64,000 bases of DNA from Solibacillus merdavium. Its GTDB lineage: Bacteria > Bacillota > Bacilli > Bacillales_A > Planococcaceae. The stretch is taken from positions 62,001 to 126,000 of the forward strand of contig NZ_JACSPW010000002.1 of the NCBI RefSeq assembly GCF_014836935.1, in the 5' to 3' direction. The position numbers were made by a program, and so were the translations under genes. This document shows positions 19,223 to 29,590 of the stretch, piece after piece. The stretch's first letter is position 1. Each line of letters begins with the position of its first letter. The notes under the pieces are model-generated. The model was not told where the DNA came from, did not search any database, and saw nothing but the letters and a program-made list of their open reading frames with translations.

Positions 19223-20521
19223 TTAATCGACAAAGTCAAATTCGAATTCCATTAAACGTACTGTGTCGCCATTTTGAGCACCACGTTTACGTAATTGCTC
19301 ATCGACACCCATCGCACGTAGTTGGCGGGCAAAGCGTCGAATACCGTCTTCACGACTGAAGTCAGTCATTTTGAACAAACGTTCAATTGTGTAACCTGAA
19401 AGTACATATGCACCATCATCATCACGCGTAATTTCGAAGTCGCTACCTTGGCTTTCATGTTTGTACATTACTACCGCATCCGACTCTTCTTCCAATACAT
19501 CATGCAATAAGAATTCTGGTGTTACTTCTATAAGATCGGCAATTTCAAATAGTAATGGCTTTAAACCTTGACGAGAAACTGCTGAAATTGGGAAGATTTT
19601 TACGTCTTCGCCTACTTTCTTTTTAAACTCTTCCAAGTTTTCTTCCGCATTTGGCATGTCCATTTTATTGGCAACGATAATTTGCGGACGTTCAAGTAAA
19701 CGTAAATTATATTGTTCTAGCTCGTTGTTAATCGTTACATAATCGTCATATGGCTCTCGGCCTTCCATCCCAGACATATCGATTACGTGTACAATTACAC
19801 GTGTACGCTCGATATGACGCAAAAATTGCATTCCTAAGCCCACGCCTTGGTGCGCGCCTTCAATTAAACCTGGTAAATCGGCCATTGCAAATGAACGACC
19901 GTCATCTGTTTCTACCATTCCTAAGTTCGGTACAATTGTTGTAAAATGGTAAGCACCAATTTTAGGTTTTGCTGAAGAAACGACAGATAATAATGTAGAT
20001 TTTCCTACAGAAGGAAAACCAACTAAACCAACATCAGCCAATACTTTTAATTCTAGAATAACTTCTAATTCCTGACCTGGTTCACCTTTTTCGGCTAATT
20101 CTGGTGCTGGATTTGATGGTGTAGCAAAACGGCAGTTACCACGTCCGCCACGCCCTGCTTTAGCGATAACAGCCTGTTGACCATGTTCAACTAAATCGGC
20201 AATTACAACTTTAGTTTCGGCATTCATCACTACTGTTCCTGGTGGCACTTTAACGATTAAATCTTCTGCACGACGACCGTGCATCCCTTTACTCATCCCA
20301 TGCTCTCCACGTTCAGCTTTGAAATGGCGTTTGTAGCGGAAGTCCATTAACGTACGTAAACCTTCTTCTACTTCAAAAACAACGTTACCACCACGGGCAC
20401 CATCGCCACCTGCTGGACCACCATTCGGTACATATTTTTCACGGCGGAATGCAACCATTCCATCTCCACCGTCTCCACCTTTAACGTAAATCTTTACGTG
20501 ATCGACAAACATTTCTTTCAC
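19223..20521 (-). CDS. obgE: Obg-family GTPase
   Basis: An essential GTPase that binds the 50S subunit and is linked to stress and Spo0A activation in B. subtilis. The 432 residues comprise the glycine-rich Obg fold (1-158, with GGDGGDG and GRGGRGN loops), the G domain with G1 [12 protein letters not shown]3 DLPGLIEGA and G4 NKMD, and the C-terminal OCT domain ending in a Asp/Glu/Phe-rich tail. It overlaps the spo0B-like gene by 4 bases (ATGA), the same spo0B-obg pairing as in B. subtilis. Confidence 0.98.
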   Translation of the reverse strand: MKEMFVDHVKIYVKGGDGGDGMVAFRREKYVPNGGPAGGDGARGGNVVFEVEEGLRTLMDFRYKRHFKAERGEHGMSKGMHGRRAEDLIVKVPPGTVVMNAETKVVIADLVEHGQQAVIAKAGRGGRGNCRFATPSNPAPELAEKGEPGQELEVILELKVLADVGLVGFPSVGKSTLLSVVSSAKPKIGAYHFTTIVPNLGMVETDDGRSFAMADLPGLIEGAHQGVGLGMQFLRHIERTRVIVHVIDMSGMEGREPYDDYVTINNELEQYNLRLLERPQIIVANKMDMPNAEENLEEFKKKVGEDVKIFPISAVSRQGLKPLLFEIADLIEVTPEFLLHDVLEEESDAVVMYKHESQGSDFEITRDDDGAYVLSGYTIERLFKMTDFSREDGIRRFARQLRAMGVDEQLRKRGAQNGDTVRLMEFEFDFVD

Positions 20522-21042
20522 TCCTCATGCATGTGAAGGACATATCTCCAACTTGTATTAGTTTGTTCATATGTGTCCACACCAAAAATATTCTGTTCTA
20601 TTGAAAATAGCGACTGTTCCCATTTTCCCGTTAAATGAAATGAAATATTCCACTTATTTTCTTTTGCTTCGATACTTAACTGCAATTTGTGCTCTTCATA
20701 TGGATCAAGCGTGTCATAAACATGAATAATTGTATTTTCCAAGTATTGAGTAATAGCTTCATCGTACTTGCTTTCAACTGGTGCACTTACATCGCTATCC
20801 ATTTGAAGCTGTATAGCTGGGAAACGCCATTGTACTGTATGAAGCCATTCCATCGTATTAGGTAATTGAAGTCGATTGATGTTCGAAAGCATCTTACAAT
20901 GCTCTGACTGTTCAAAAATCACTTTTTTTGCATCGTCCACTCGACCTAAATCTAAATTCATTTGAATCAAATGAAGATGATTTAAAAAGTCATGATTTGC
21001 ATAGCGTAACGCTTCAGTTACAGTTAATTTTGAATCAGTCAT
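20518..21042 (-). CDS. spo0B: Spo0B sporulation phosphotransferase
   Basis: The phosphorelay protein that moves phosphate from Spo0F to Spo0A. The 174-residue protein has the conserved phosphoacceptor helix [23 protein letters not shown], with the active His17, followed by a second helix and a degenerate ATPase-like C-terminal domain lacking kinase motifs. The short length and the 4-base overlap with obgE match Spo0B in Bacillales. Sequence outside the His helix is weakly conserved across genera, so synteny carries part of the call. Confidence 0.9.
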   Translation of the reverse strand: MTDSKLTVTEALRYANHDFLNHLHLIQMNLDLGRVDDAKKVIFEQSEHCKMLSNINRLQLPNTMEWLHTVQWRFPAIQLQMDSDVSAPVESKYDEAITQYLENTIIHVYDTLDPYEEHKLQLSIEAKENKWNISFHLTGKWEQSLFSIEQNIFGVDTYEQTNTSWRYVLHMHEE

Positions 21043-21275
21043 TTTTCCACTCTCCGTTTTACAGTATCGTTACTAGTATAACAAGTTTCACATCTATTTT
21101 CCTTCTATTCATCTGTTCTCAAAAGAATGACATAATCGATACTTAAGAAAATTTCAACCATTCATATCAATTATACCTCGGCATAATTGCAACCAGTTCA
21201 GCTAGTTGACTACAGTGGATCACTGAGCCGTTTTTCTCCCGAACCGTGACATCCGCTAAAAAAAGTGAAAAAGTG

Positions 21276-21306
21276 AAAAAAAGGACTGCAATAAATGCAG
21301 TCCTTT
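21276..21306 (-). terminator. intrinsic terminator after rpmA
   Basis: AAAGGACTGCA and TGCAGTCCTTT form an 11-bp stem with a 5-base loop; the minus strand continues with T7. It separates the ribosomal operon from spo0B-obg. Confidence 0.9.
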
Positions 21307-21317
21307 CATTGCAAGAA

Positions 21318-21978
<661 letters not shown>

Positions 21979-21984
21979 CTACTC

Positions 21985-22293
21985 TTAAGCGTTGATTGAT
22001 TCAACTACTAATTTTGTATATGGTTGACGGTGACCTTGTTTACGACGGTAGTTTTTCTTCGCTTTAAGTTTGAAAACAACAATTTTCTTTTGTTTACCTT
22101 CTTTAACGGCTTTAGCTGTCACAGTTGCGCCAGCTACCATTGGAGCTCCAACTTTTACAGTTTCGCCACCTACGAATAAAACTTTATCAAAAGTTACAAC
22201 CTCATCAGCTTCAACACCTAGTTTTTCAACATAGATTTCTTGGCCTACTTCAACTTTGATTTGTTTACCACCAGTTTCAATAATTGCGTACAT
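21985..22293 (-). CDS. rplU: 50S ribosomal protein bL21
   Basis: A 102-residue ribosomal protein, full length, with the canonical start [25 protein letters not shown] and C-terminal [24 protein letters not shown]. The start ATG follows GAGGAGGTGC. It is the first gene of rplU-prp-rpmA, preceded by a structured leader and a strong promoter, consistent with autoregulation by bL21. Confidence 0.98.
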   Translation of the reverse strand: MYAIIETGGKQIKVEVGQEIYVEKLGVEADEVVTFDKVLFVGGETVKVGAPMVAGATVTAKAVKEGKQKKIVVFKLKAKKNYRRKQGHRQPYTKLVVESINA

Positions 22294-22405
22294 TAAAATG
22301 CACCTCCTCTTAGACTCAGACTCGCCCGGAATTGCAGGTGACCAATAAAGGCACTTAAACCTGTTCAGCGCGGTTGCAGTAGCACGGGTGCTACAAACAA
22401 TAACA
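22294..22405 (-). promoter_or_regulatory. L21 leader (ribosomal-protein autoregulatory leader)
   Basis: The roughly 110-base 5' UTR of rplU is GC-richer than its surroundings and contains the hairpin GTAGCACCCGTGCTAC (7-bp stem), then CTGCAACCGCGCTGAACAGG and CACCTGCAATTCCGGGCGAG ahead of the Shine-Dalgarno. Position, size and motifs agree with the L21 leader family described before rplU in Bacillales. Which protein binds it is inferred from the family. Confidence 0.8.
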
Positions 22406-22410
22406 TTAAA

Positions 22411-22439
22411 ATATTACCACATCAAAAATATCAAGTCAA
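22411..22439 (-). promoter_or_regulatory. sigma-A promoter of rplU-prp-rpmA
   Basis: On the minus strand TTGACT (22434-22439) and TAATAT (22411-22416) have an ideal 17-base spacer. The -35 overlaps the last codons of the upstream M50 protease gene. Confidence 0.75.
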
Positions 22440-23042
22440 CCTATTCATTACTATTTTTTCAAATGCAGAACGGTATTTCCGAAATTTCCAATCGCCTATT
22501 ACTTTGGTCCATAAAAAGAGACCAATGATTGTTAATGACAATGATTGCGGCAATAAATATAATAGTACGATAATTATTACTGTAAGTAAATAAAAAGAGG
22601 CCGTTAAATAAAATTCGAAAATTTTAGAAAACGGCCGCCATTTTAATAAGCTATAGCATAATATCCTACCACCATCAAGAGGCCAAATCGGAATGAGGTT
22701 AATAGCTAGAATAAATAATTGAACTTCTATTAACCTCGCACTAAGCATAGGAGGCAAAAAAGCACTGATAAAAATTCCAATACAAGTTGCAATCGGTCCC
22801 CCTAAAGCAATAATAATGAGCTGATTGTAGGATAATTGCATTTCATCCTTAATCTTCATTTCACCGCCATACGGAACGATTTTACATTGAGTAATGTGCG
22901 CTCCAACTATTTTTGCTGCGATGAAATGACCCAATTCATGAAATAATAACGATACAATAATGACACTGTATATCGCAATATCTCCATACAAAATAATAGA
23001 TAAGAGCAGTAACAAAAATAATGGATGTATCGTAATTTTCAT
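22431..23042 (-). CDS. spoIVFB: SpoIVFB-type M50 intramembrane metalloprotease, short form
   Basis: A 203-residue polytopic membrane protein with the zinc motif HELGH (35-39) and the second ligand segment LDGGRIL (121-127), hallmarks of site-2 proteases. In B. subtilis SpoIVFB cleaves pro-sigma-K in the mother cell. The gene abuts the SpoIVFA-like gene, the same pair as in B. subtilis, and lies beside rplU. It is about 85 residues shorter than B. subtilis SpoIVFB (288): the sequence stops after the membrane domain and no CBS domain is visible. Confidence 0.88.
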   Translation of the reverse strand: MKITIHPLFLLLLLSIILYGDIAIYSVIIVSLLFHELGHFIAAKIVGAHITQCKIVPYGGEMKIKDEMQLSYNQLIIIALGGPIATCIGIFISAFLPPMLSARLIEVQLFILAINLIPIWPLDGGRILCYSLLKWRPFSKIFEFYLTASFYLLTVIIIVLLYLLPQSLSLTIIGLFLWTKVIGDWKFRKYRSAFEKIVMNRLT

Positions 23043-23591
23043 TTAGATGGACTGTTCCTTTAGCCAGCGAATCGTTTCTTCCATATTCAAAACCTGCCCG
23101 TTGCGCTCAATTTGCACATACAGTTTTCCGGCTTTTTTAGTTGCAACAACCATCCCTTTCGTTACAGTTGTATAAGGTAATACATAAAAATCATCGACAA
23201 AGCCAAATGTAACTGTGTCCCCTGTATCATATACAATCGAAATTGCTTTTCCATTATATTTTGTATGCCCAGTAAAAACAATTAGGCCATCAAACAAAGC
23301 ATTTAATACAAAAGGTTCATCATAAGCGAGTAAAAAGCCATCGTTAAAGCGATCAATCGTCTGGAAAAGTTGTAATTGATTGATTGATATATCTGCACTT
23401 ACAGGGATCTGTGATTCATCCTTGGACAGTATATTCACAACTGCCTTTCTCATCATGACTAAGTCATCCGAGCTATATACAATGGAATGAATAACACGTT
23501 TTGTAGATATATCCCCATAATAATTACAGGCATAAATAATCACAAAGACGACGCTCGCGATGAGCCATTGCCATTTTTTCAAGCTCACCAT
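23043..23591 (-). CDS. spoIVFA: SpoIVFA-like regulator with degenerate M23 domain
   Basis: A 182-residue protein with one N-terminal membrane segment (WQWLIASVVFVIIYACNYY) and a C-terminal LytM/M23-like beta domain (GLIVFTGHTKYNGKAISIVYDTGDTVTFGF) that lacks the metal-binding residues. SpoIVFA tethers and inhibits SpoIVFB until a forespore signal arrives. The stop codon is immediately followed by the spoIVFB start. It is shorter than B. subtilis SpoIVFA (264); the N-terminal cytoplasmic part is nearly absent. Confidence 0.85.
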   Translation of the reverse strand: MVSLKKWQWLIASVVFVIIYACNYYGDISTKRVIHSIVYSSDDLVMMRKAVVNILSKDESQIPVSADISINQLQLFQTIDRFNDGFLLAYDEPFVLNALFDGLIVFTGHTKYNGKAISIVYDTGDTVTFGFVDDFYVLPYTTVTKGMVVATKKAGKLYVQIERNGQVLNMEETIRWLKEQSI

Positions 23592-23697
23592 CCAATCTTT
23601 TTGAACTATTATATGTCATGAAAGACATTTCAATTCAAGAAAGCCGTTAATAGAAAAAGCTGCATGGACGGCCGAAACATTCCATACAGCTCACACT

Positions 23698-24582
23698 TTA
23701 TTTAAATAATGATTTCAACTTGGCAAATACACCTTTTGGCTGGTCGTCTTCCAAACTCATTAACGGTACAGAGTCCCCTAAAATACGACGGGCTATATTG
23801 CGATAGCCTAAAGATGCTTTATTATTCGGATTCATTACAATTGGTTCACCTTTGTTCGAAGAGCTAATTACATCTTCACTATCGACAATAATCCCCAATA
23901 AATCAATGGAAAGATGCGTTGTAACTTCCGTAATATCCATCGCATCTCCGTTGGCCATTAAGCTTTTTCGAATACGGTTAATAATAAGTTTGGGTGGTTC
24001 AATAGGCTCTTGCTCAAGCAAACCGATAATACGATCTGCATCGCGCACTGCTGAAATTTCAGGTGTTGTCACGACGATAGCGCGATCTGCCCCAGCAACA
24101 GCATTACGGTAGCCTTGCTCAATACCAGCAGGACAATCGATTAACACATAATCAAACTCTCGCTTTAGCTCATCTACTACGATCTTCATTTGTTCCGGGT
24201 TTATTGCATTTTTATCTGTATTTTGAGCAGCAGGCAATAAATACAAACGTTCATCTACTCGCTTATCTTTAACTAACGCTTGATGCATTTTACAACGGCC
24301 CTCGATAACATCCACTAAATCATAAATAATACGATTTTCCAACCCTAAAATCACATCCAGATTACGTAAACCTATATCCGTATCCACTAAACAAACTTTC
24401 TTGCCTTGAAGTGCCAATGCAGTTCCTAGGTTTGCCGTCGTAGTCGTTTTCCCTACGCCACCTTTTCCTGAAGTTATAACGATTGCTTCTCCCACATTAG
24501 CGGCCCCTTCCTTATGTAAGGTAGCATCTTGAGTAATTGCATCATCAATATTCTTAGAGAATAATAATTCGTCTTCACTCAT
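23698..24582 (-). CDS. minD: septum-site determining ATPase MinD (with N-terminal extension)
   Basis: A membrane-bound ParA-type ATPase that recruits MinC to block polar division. It has the deviant Walker A KGGVGKTTT, switch motifs DTDIGLRNLD and LIDCPAGIEQG, and a C-terminal amphipathic membrane helix (VFAKLKSLFK). The ATG at 24582 sits on an excellent AAAGGAGG inside the minC stop region, giving 294 residues with 29 extra before the usual GEAIVITSGKGG. A GTG at 24495 preceded by GGAAGGGG would give the usual 265-residue protein. Which start is used is undecided; the in-frame extension is open throughout. Confidence 0.93.
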   Translation of the reverse strand: MSEDELLFSKNIDDAITQDATLHKEGAANVGEAIVITSGKGGVGKTTTTANLGTALALQGKKVCLVDTDIGLRNLDVILGLENRIIYDLVDVIEGRCKMHQALVKDKRVDERLYLLPAAQNTDKNAINPEQMKIVVDELKREFDYVLIDCPAGIEQGYRNAVAGADRAIVVTTPEISAVRDADRIIGLLEQEPIEPPKLIINRIRKSLMANGDAMDITEVTTHLSIDLLGIIVDSEDVISSSNKGEPIVMNPNNKASLGYRNIARRILGDSVPLMSLEDDQPKGVFAKLKSLFK

Positions 24583-25251
24583 TTAGCTTCCTCCTTTATA
24601 TGTTGATAAATTCGGTCGTATATTTCTTAACTCTTGGATTCTATCATAAGCAATTATGTCATTTTCTCCAAGATATGCAAATATTTGATGGGTATGATCT
24701 AATATAAATTGCGATTCGTTTGTCATGACCTCAACATGATTGCCGATTAATACGTGTGTCGGTTCAAAATGCGAGGCATACACAATCGCTTCCTCATTCC
24801 CATTTACACCAGCGTGCACTATTCCTTTTAACTTACCCGCAATATGTACATTACCGCCTGCTTCAATCCGCCCATTCGGGTTTACATCGCCCAGGACAAG
24901 AAGATCTCCCGTTACGCGTAGTGTTTGTCCAGACCGAACAATTCCTACGTATGTTTCAAAGCGATTTGTTTCAAGCTGTTTAAAGCTTTCTTCTATCGTA
25001 ATGACATCACTTTGAATTTTTTTCACACATAACTTTTGATGTTCCTCAACAACTTTTGTAAGCTGCGCTTTTTGTTCTGGTGTACAGTAACGTTTCCCTA
25101 AGTGTAGTTGTACATCTATTTTACCATCCAGATGTCCTTCTGTAACTTTTTTCTCAAGTTCTTCTACTAATTCAGAATAAGAACATTGATCATCCAAACG
25201 AAGGACCAATCCATCTTTAGTTCCTTTAATATGGATAAGTTGTTTTTTCAT
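24583..25251 (-). CDS. minC: septum-site determining protein MinC
   Basis: The FtsZ-polymerisation inhibitor of the Min system. The 222-residue protein has an N-terminal FtsZ-binding domain and a C-terminal beta-helix that binds MinD (SGQTLRVTGDLLVLGDVNPNGRIEAGGNVHIAGKLKG pattern of GD/G repeats). Length agrees with B. subtilis MinC (226). It abuts minD and follows mreD by about 90 bases, reproducing the mreBCD-minCD cluster. Confidence 0.95.
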   Translation of the reverse strand: MKKQLIHIKGTKDGLVLRLDDQCSYSELVEELEKKVTEGHLDGKIDVQLHLGKRYCTPEQKAQLTKVVEEHQKLCVKKIQSDVITIEESFKQLETNRFETYVGIVRSGQTLRVTGDLLVLGDVNPNGRIEAGGNVHIAGKLKGIVHAGVNGNEEAIVYASHFEPTHVLIGNHVEVMTNESQFILDHTHQIFAYLGENDIIAYDRIQELRNIRPNLSTYKGGS

Positions 25252-25343
25252 AGCTTTTCAAGTCACCTCGCGCTACATAATGGTGAAAAGAAACAACCGA
25301 AACTAATGTTCGAGTTGTCTCTTCATCACTTGTTTTACAATGC

Positions 25344-25862
25344 TTATTGTGCACGTTGAAATACGCGAGCGCTAATACAATATTTAAACGCCCAAGCAAG
25401 CATTATTAAAAATAATAGATTCCCTATTGTTGTAGGAACTAATCGATTAACTATAAATGGCTGCACTGCCATTGTTGTAAACTGTAGAATATAGAAAAAT
25501 TCATATATTACAAATTCAAAAATAACCATTAATAATAAAGCCAAAAACATCGAAAATACTAAATGGGGATGAATCCGCTTTACACACCATGCTGCAATAT
25601 AGCAAACAGCTGGATACAACACCATGTACAATCCTATAATATTAATATAAAACACATCAAAACATAGTCCAAAAATAAGACCATAAATCATGGCTTTTTT
25701 ACGACTATAATAAATGGCTAAAAAGATTAAGTATAAAATTAAAAACCGAGGAATTAAATAGTAAGTATCATCACCTAGCTGTAAAGGTGAAAACATAGCT
25801 AATCCAGATTCAAATAAAAACAGCAAAATACCTACAAACACTATTAAAAACCGAGCGAGCAT
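25344..25862 (-). CDS. mreD: rod shape-determining membrane protein MreD
   Basis: A 172-residue, five- or six-segment membrane protein of the elongasome, between mreC (1-base junction overlap at 25862) and minC. Features include the N-terminal FLIVFVGILLFLFESGLAMF and a polar segment between helices (YSRKKAMIYGLIFGLCFDVFY), which agree with the family. MreD sequences diverge strongly, so position contributes to the call. Confidence 0.93.
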   Translation of the reverse strand: MLARFLIVFVGILLFLFESGLAMFSPLQLGDDTYYLIPRFLILYLIFLAIYYSRKKAMIYGLIFGLCFDVFYINIIGLYMVLYPAVCYIAAWCVKRIHPHLVFSMFLALLLMVIFEFVIYEFFYILQFTTMAVQPFIVNRLVPTTIGNLLFLIMLAWAFKYCISARVFQRAQ

Positions 25863-26779
25863 TATTCCTCCCCCTCAACTTCCACAATCGGTTCATTCGT
25901 TAAATCTTCATTTGTGCCAGACCCATCTGAACCGTCAATCGAAATCGTTTTACGTTTGGCAATAATAACATGATCGAGTATTGAAAAATCTGCTGCCGGT
26001 TTTACATAGGCCATTTTTGTTAAGCCAAAGTCATCTGTCGTCACTTCTGTAATTTCTCCAATCAAAATACCTTTTGGAAAAATCCCGCCAAGACCAGAAG
26101 ACAATACTTTACCGCCTACATCAAGTTCAACATTGGAATCAATTCGTTTTAATAGTAATTCGTTACGCTCATCGTCATACCCTTCTATTAAACCATGAAT
26201 TTCTTTATTGTCTTCATCTACTACAATAGCAGATACACGATAATTTTCATTATTTGTATAAAGGAGCTCCACTTCTGATGTATATGGTGTAGCAATTACA
26301 ATTTTACCTATTAGCCCACGAGAAGTCCTAACAGCCATATTTTTTTCAACACCGTGTGCTGTACCCTTATTTAATATAATTTTCTCTTCCCACTGATCAG
26401 GGTTTCTCGCAATGACCGTCGCCTGAATCGGATCGAAATCACGCAAACTTTCCTCGATTGACGCGAGTTCACGCAATGAAGAATTTTCGGCTTTTAAAGT
26501 ACTTACTTCTGCCTGCAATACGGCAAAATCCTCAAGGCGCATTTTTAGCCGCTGATTTTCTTCATACGTATTTAACAGCGAATCAATATTGCTAAAAATA
26601 CTTGTTATGTAATTAGTCGGCTTTGCGACAATCGATTGTGCAAAGCCAACTGTATCTTTAATAATTTGCTCGGGTAATGTTGCGTTATGACGATCACGTA
26701 GAGAGAACCCAATCAATGCCACAAGGAAAATAACACTTACTAATAATATTATTAATTTTTTATTTGAGAAATGTGGCAC
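25862..26779 (-). CDS. mreC: rod shape-determining protein MreC
   Basis: A 305-residue bitopic protein: one N-terminal membrane helix (LIILLVSVIFLVALIGFSLR), a coiled coil (about 65-105, LLNTYEENQRLKMRLEDFAVLQAEV...) and the extracellular beta-domain pair (ATVIARNPDQWEEKIILNKGTAHGVEKNMAV). It links the MreB filament to peptidoglycan synthases. The acidic Ser/Gly-rich C-terminal tail is unremarkable for the genus group. It is 12 bases after mreB and overlaps mreD by one base. Confidence 0.96.
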   Translation of the reverse strand: MPHFSNKKLIILLVSVIFLVALIGFSLRDRHNATLPEQIIKDTVGFAQSIVAKPTNYITSIFSNIDSLLNTYEENQRLKMRLEDFAVLQAEVSTLKAENSSLRELASIEESLRDFDPIQATVIARNPDQWEEKIILNKGTAHGVEKNMAVRTSRGLIGKIVIATPYTSEVELLYTNNENYRVSAIVVDEDNKEIHGLIEGYDDERNELLLKRIDSNVELDVGGKVLSSGLGGIFPKGILIGEITEVTTDDFGLTKMAYVKPAADFSILDHVIIAKRKTISIDGSDGSGTNEDLTNEPIVEVEGEE

Positions 26780-26791
26780 TGCGAGTCCTCC

Positions 26792-27808
26792 TTATTTCAC
26801 TTGTTGCGAACGAATTAAATCAATATTATCCAACGCTTTACCTGTTCCAATCGCTACACAGTCGAGTGGGTTTTCAGCTATGAATACAGGCATTTTTGTT
26901 TCATCACTAATTACTTTATCAAGATTACGTAATAATGCGCCACCGCCTGTTAGTACGATTCCGCGTTCCATAACATCTGCAGATAACTCAGGTGGTGTTT
27001 GCTCTAAAGTTTTCTTCACACCATCTAAAATTACAACGATTGCTTCATGTAAAGATTTTGAAATTTCACTTGAAGTTATTTCAATTGTTTTTGGAAGACC
27101 AGTCAATAAATCGCGACCTCGAATTTCCATCGTTTCATCAGGACCTTCAGAAAGTGCTGTACCAATTTCCATCTTAATGCTTTCAGCTGTTCGTTCACCA
27201 ATAGTTAAATTATATGTCTTACGGATGTAGGCAATAATCGAATGATCCATTGCGTCACCACCAACACGTACAGATTCGCTAGTTACAATACCACCTAGAG
27301 AAATGACTGCTACTTCTGTTGTACCACCACCGATATCCACTACCATAGAACCTGTTGGCTCCCAAACCGGTAAGTTAGCACCAATTGCAGCTGCAAACGG
27401 TTCTTCTATAGTAAATGCCTCTTTTGCGCCAGCTTGACGGCTTGCATCAATAACAGCACGTTGTTCAACAGATGTAATACCATAAGGAACACAAATCATA
27501 ACATTTGGCTTTTTCCAATTAGAGCCTGATGCTTTCATTGCTTCTCTTAAATAATATTGAATCATTGCTGTTGTAATTTCAAAATCAGCAATAACACCAT
27601 CTTTCATTGGGCGAATTGCCACGATAGAACCTGGTGTACGTCCGATCATATTTTTTGCATCATTACCAACGGCAACAATGTCACCTGTTTTTGTATTCTT
27701 CGCTACTACTGAAGGTTCTCGTAATACGATACCTTTTCCTTTTACAAATACTAATGTATTAGCTGTGCCAAGATCAATCCCGACATCTTTATTCCCTAAT
27801 CCAAACAA
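26792..27808 (-). CDS. mreB: rod shape-determining actin homologue MreB
   Basis: A 338-residue bacterial actin that guides lateral wall synthesis. The phosphate-binding motifs are [13 protein letters not shown] (phosphate 1), [15 protein letters not shown] (phosphate 2) and [15 protein letters not shown] (adenosine). Length and sequence are typical. It is the first gene of mreBCD-minCD; the 370-base region upstream should hold the promoter. Confidence 0.98.
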   Translation of the reverse strand: MFGLGNKDVGIDLGTANTLVFVKGKGIVLREPSVVAKNTKTGDIVAVGNDAKNMIGRTPGSIVAIRPMKDGVIADFEITTAMIQYYLREAMKASGSNWKKPNVMICVPYGITSVEQRAVIDASRQAGAKEAFTIEEPFAAAIGANLPVWEPTGSMVVDIGGGTTEVAVISLGGIVTSESVRVGGDAMDHSIIAYIRKTYNLTIGERTAESIKMEIGTALSEGPDETMEIRGRDLLTGLPKTIEITSSEISKSLHEAIVVILDGVKKTLEQTPPELSADVMERGIVLTGGGALLRNLDKVISDETKMPVFIAENPLDCVAIGTGKALDNIDLIRSQQVK

Positions 27809-28145
27809 ATTAAGTACTCCCTTTCCTATAAAACAATTTCTATTTTATGATGTTACTAAAATCATACGCTCTATTATAACGAATTTCATCAAATAATTAT
27901 AGTGTCACATGCTCTCAATCTCGACTTTTGTCGAATGTTTTTTTCTACAACACTACTTTACTATTGTATTTCTATTTTCGCTTTGAAACAAATAAAATTA
28001 ATATGTAAGATTTAACAAAATCACCACATACACATGACGAATATAACAAATAAAAGTTGCATATGCGAAATATGTCGACGAATCATTAATTTATATAACA
28101 ATTGTTATTGTAATGTAACAATTCTTCTATGTCACTATCCATATT
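27809..28145. other. non-coding AT-rich region between mreB and radC
   Basis: No credible gene is visible. It must contain the mreB operon promoter: TATAAT-like boxes exist on the minus strand (for example near 27873-27878) but none has a convincing -35. A small hairpin TCGAC/GTCGA is present near 27921-27934. Confidence 0.5.
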
Positions 28146-28178
28146 AAAAAGACAAACGTGCACTTACGTTTGTCTTTC
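28146..28178 (-). terminator. intrinsic terminator after radC
   Basis: AAAGACAAACG and CGTTTGTCTTT form an 11-bp stem directly beyond the radC stop, followed on the minus strand by TTTTTAATAT. Confidence 0.8.
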
Positions 28179-28181
28179 CTG

Positions 28182-28880
28182 TCAAAAATACCCTTTTTCT
28201 TTCATACTTATGAACTGATGATCACCAATTATGATATGATCAAGCAAATCAACGCCAACAATTTTACTCGCTTCATATAGCCGTGTTGTGACATCGACAT
28301 CCTCTGGGCTAGGTGTAGGTATCCCACTAGGGTGATTATGCGCACAGATAATCGATGCTGCAGAACGTTTTACAGCTTCACGGAAAATCTCCCTCGGGTG
28401 AACAATGCTCGCATTTAGACTTCCAACAAAAATTGTTTGTTTATGGAGCACTTGATTTTTGACATTTAAAAACAGGCATACAAAATGTTCCTGTTGCAAT
28501 GACGTCATATCTTGCATTAAAAATGTAGCAGCATCTTCAGGCGAGCGTATTGTAAAACGTTCTTCTAAGTCTTTCGTTGCAAGCCTTCTACCAAGTTCAA
28601 TCGCGGCTAATAATAATACCGCTTTTGCTTCCCCAATTCCTTTAATATCCGTAATTTCCTCAAGAGTTGCATGTTTAAGATTATGCAATTTCTCAAAGTT
28701 TATCAATACCCGGTTAGCGACGGTCAGTACCGACTCTTTTTTCGTACCTGTCCCCAGTAGAATTGCAATAAGCTCTTGGTTCGATAGACTTTTTGCACCT
28801 TGACGTATAAGACGCTCACGCGGACGGTCTACCTCTAGCACATCATGGATTTTTAAATTCAACAATGGCGTTCCAGTCAT
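28182..28880 (-). CDS. radC: RadC-family JAB/MPN metallo-domain protein
   Basis: About 232 residues: N-terminal helix-hairpin-helix region (ITDIKGIGEAKAVLLLAAIELGRR) and a C-terminal JAMM/MPN domain with AHNHPSGIPTPSPED (HxH...S..D zinc motif). Despite the name its role in DNA repair is disputed; B. subtilis YsxA is the equivalent. The frame opens at 28889, but ATG at 28880 has GGAG at 8 bases. It follows maf by a few bases and precedes the mreB cluster, the B. subtilis order. Confidence 0.93.
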   Translation of the reverse strand: MTGTPLLNLKIHDVLEVDRPRERLIRQGAKSLSNQELIAILLGTGTKKESVLTVANRVLINFEKLHNLKHATLEEITDIKGIGEAKAVLLLAAIELGRRLATKDLEERFTIRSPEDAATFLMQDMTSLQQEHFVCLFLNVKNQVLHKQTIFVGSLNASIVHPREIFREAVKRSAASIICAHNHPSGIPTPSPEDVDVTTRLYEASKIVGVDLLDHIIIGDHQFISMKEKGYF

Positions 28881-28891
28881 TGACATCACTC

Positions 28892-29491
28892 CTAAAAGGT
28901 TAGTTTTAGTAGTTGCAATGTAAGCATTTTTTGAACTAACGATGCAATCGGCAAGCCGACGACATTGTTATAATCTCCCTCTATGCGATCCACGAGCATG
29001 GCGCCACTCGTTTGAATCCCATATCCCCCTGCTTTGTCAAATGGATCTCCTGTCTGAACATATGCTTCTATCATTTGTGGAGAGACCTGTTTAAAAACAA
29101 CTGCAGTCCTTTCAACAAATGTATGCTCTGTTCCATCTGCTAAAATAATTGCTACTGCAGTCATCACTTCATGACGATTGCCCACCAGCTGCGTTAGATG
29201 CTGAATCGCTTCTTCTTTTGAAGTAGGTTTGTGTAATATTTGATCGTTAAACACGACAATAGTGTCTGCTCCAATAATGCACTTATTCGGGCATTTTTTT
29301 GCGACATCACGTGTTTTTAAAAGCGCTACTTCTGTTACATATTGCTGGACTGTATTTGCTTTGACACTCGTTTCCACTACATCGCTTGTGACAATAGTAA
29401 AGGGAATATTTATCATTTGGAGCAATTCTTTTCTTCGTGGTGATGAAGAAGCTAAAATAAGTTGTTCGTTCGTAGTAAAATTCATTTCCAA
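28892..29491 (-). CDS. maf: Maf-family nucleoside triphosphate pyrophosphatase
   Basis: Hydrolyses non-canonical NTPs or dTTP/UTP to monophosphates as a housecleaning enzyme and affects septation in B. subtilis. The 199-residue protein has ILASSSPRRKELL at the start, the catalytic region CIIGADTIVVFNDQILHKP and the DPFDKAGGYGIQ motif. It is followed after a few bases by radC and preceded by a spoIIB-like gene. Confidence 0.96.
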   Translation of the reverse strand: MEMNFTTNEQLILASSSPRRKELLQMINIPFTIVTSDVVETSVKANTVQQYVTEVALLKTRDVAKKCPNKCIIGADTIVVFNDQILHKPTSKEEAIQHLTQLVGNRHEVMTAVAIILADGTEHTFVERTAVVFKQVSPQMIEAYVQTGDPFDKAGGYGIQTSGAMLVDRIEGDYNNVVGLPIASLVQKMLTLQLLKLTF

Positions 29492-29590
29492 TCCTCCTAT
29501 TATCTATAGTAACCGACAATAGGAAATTTGAACATTGTACTACCGTGGATGCTTTTCATTAAAATAGACTATTTCTAGCATATTTCTATA

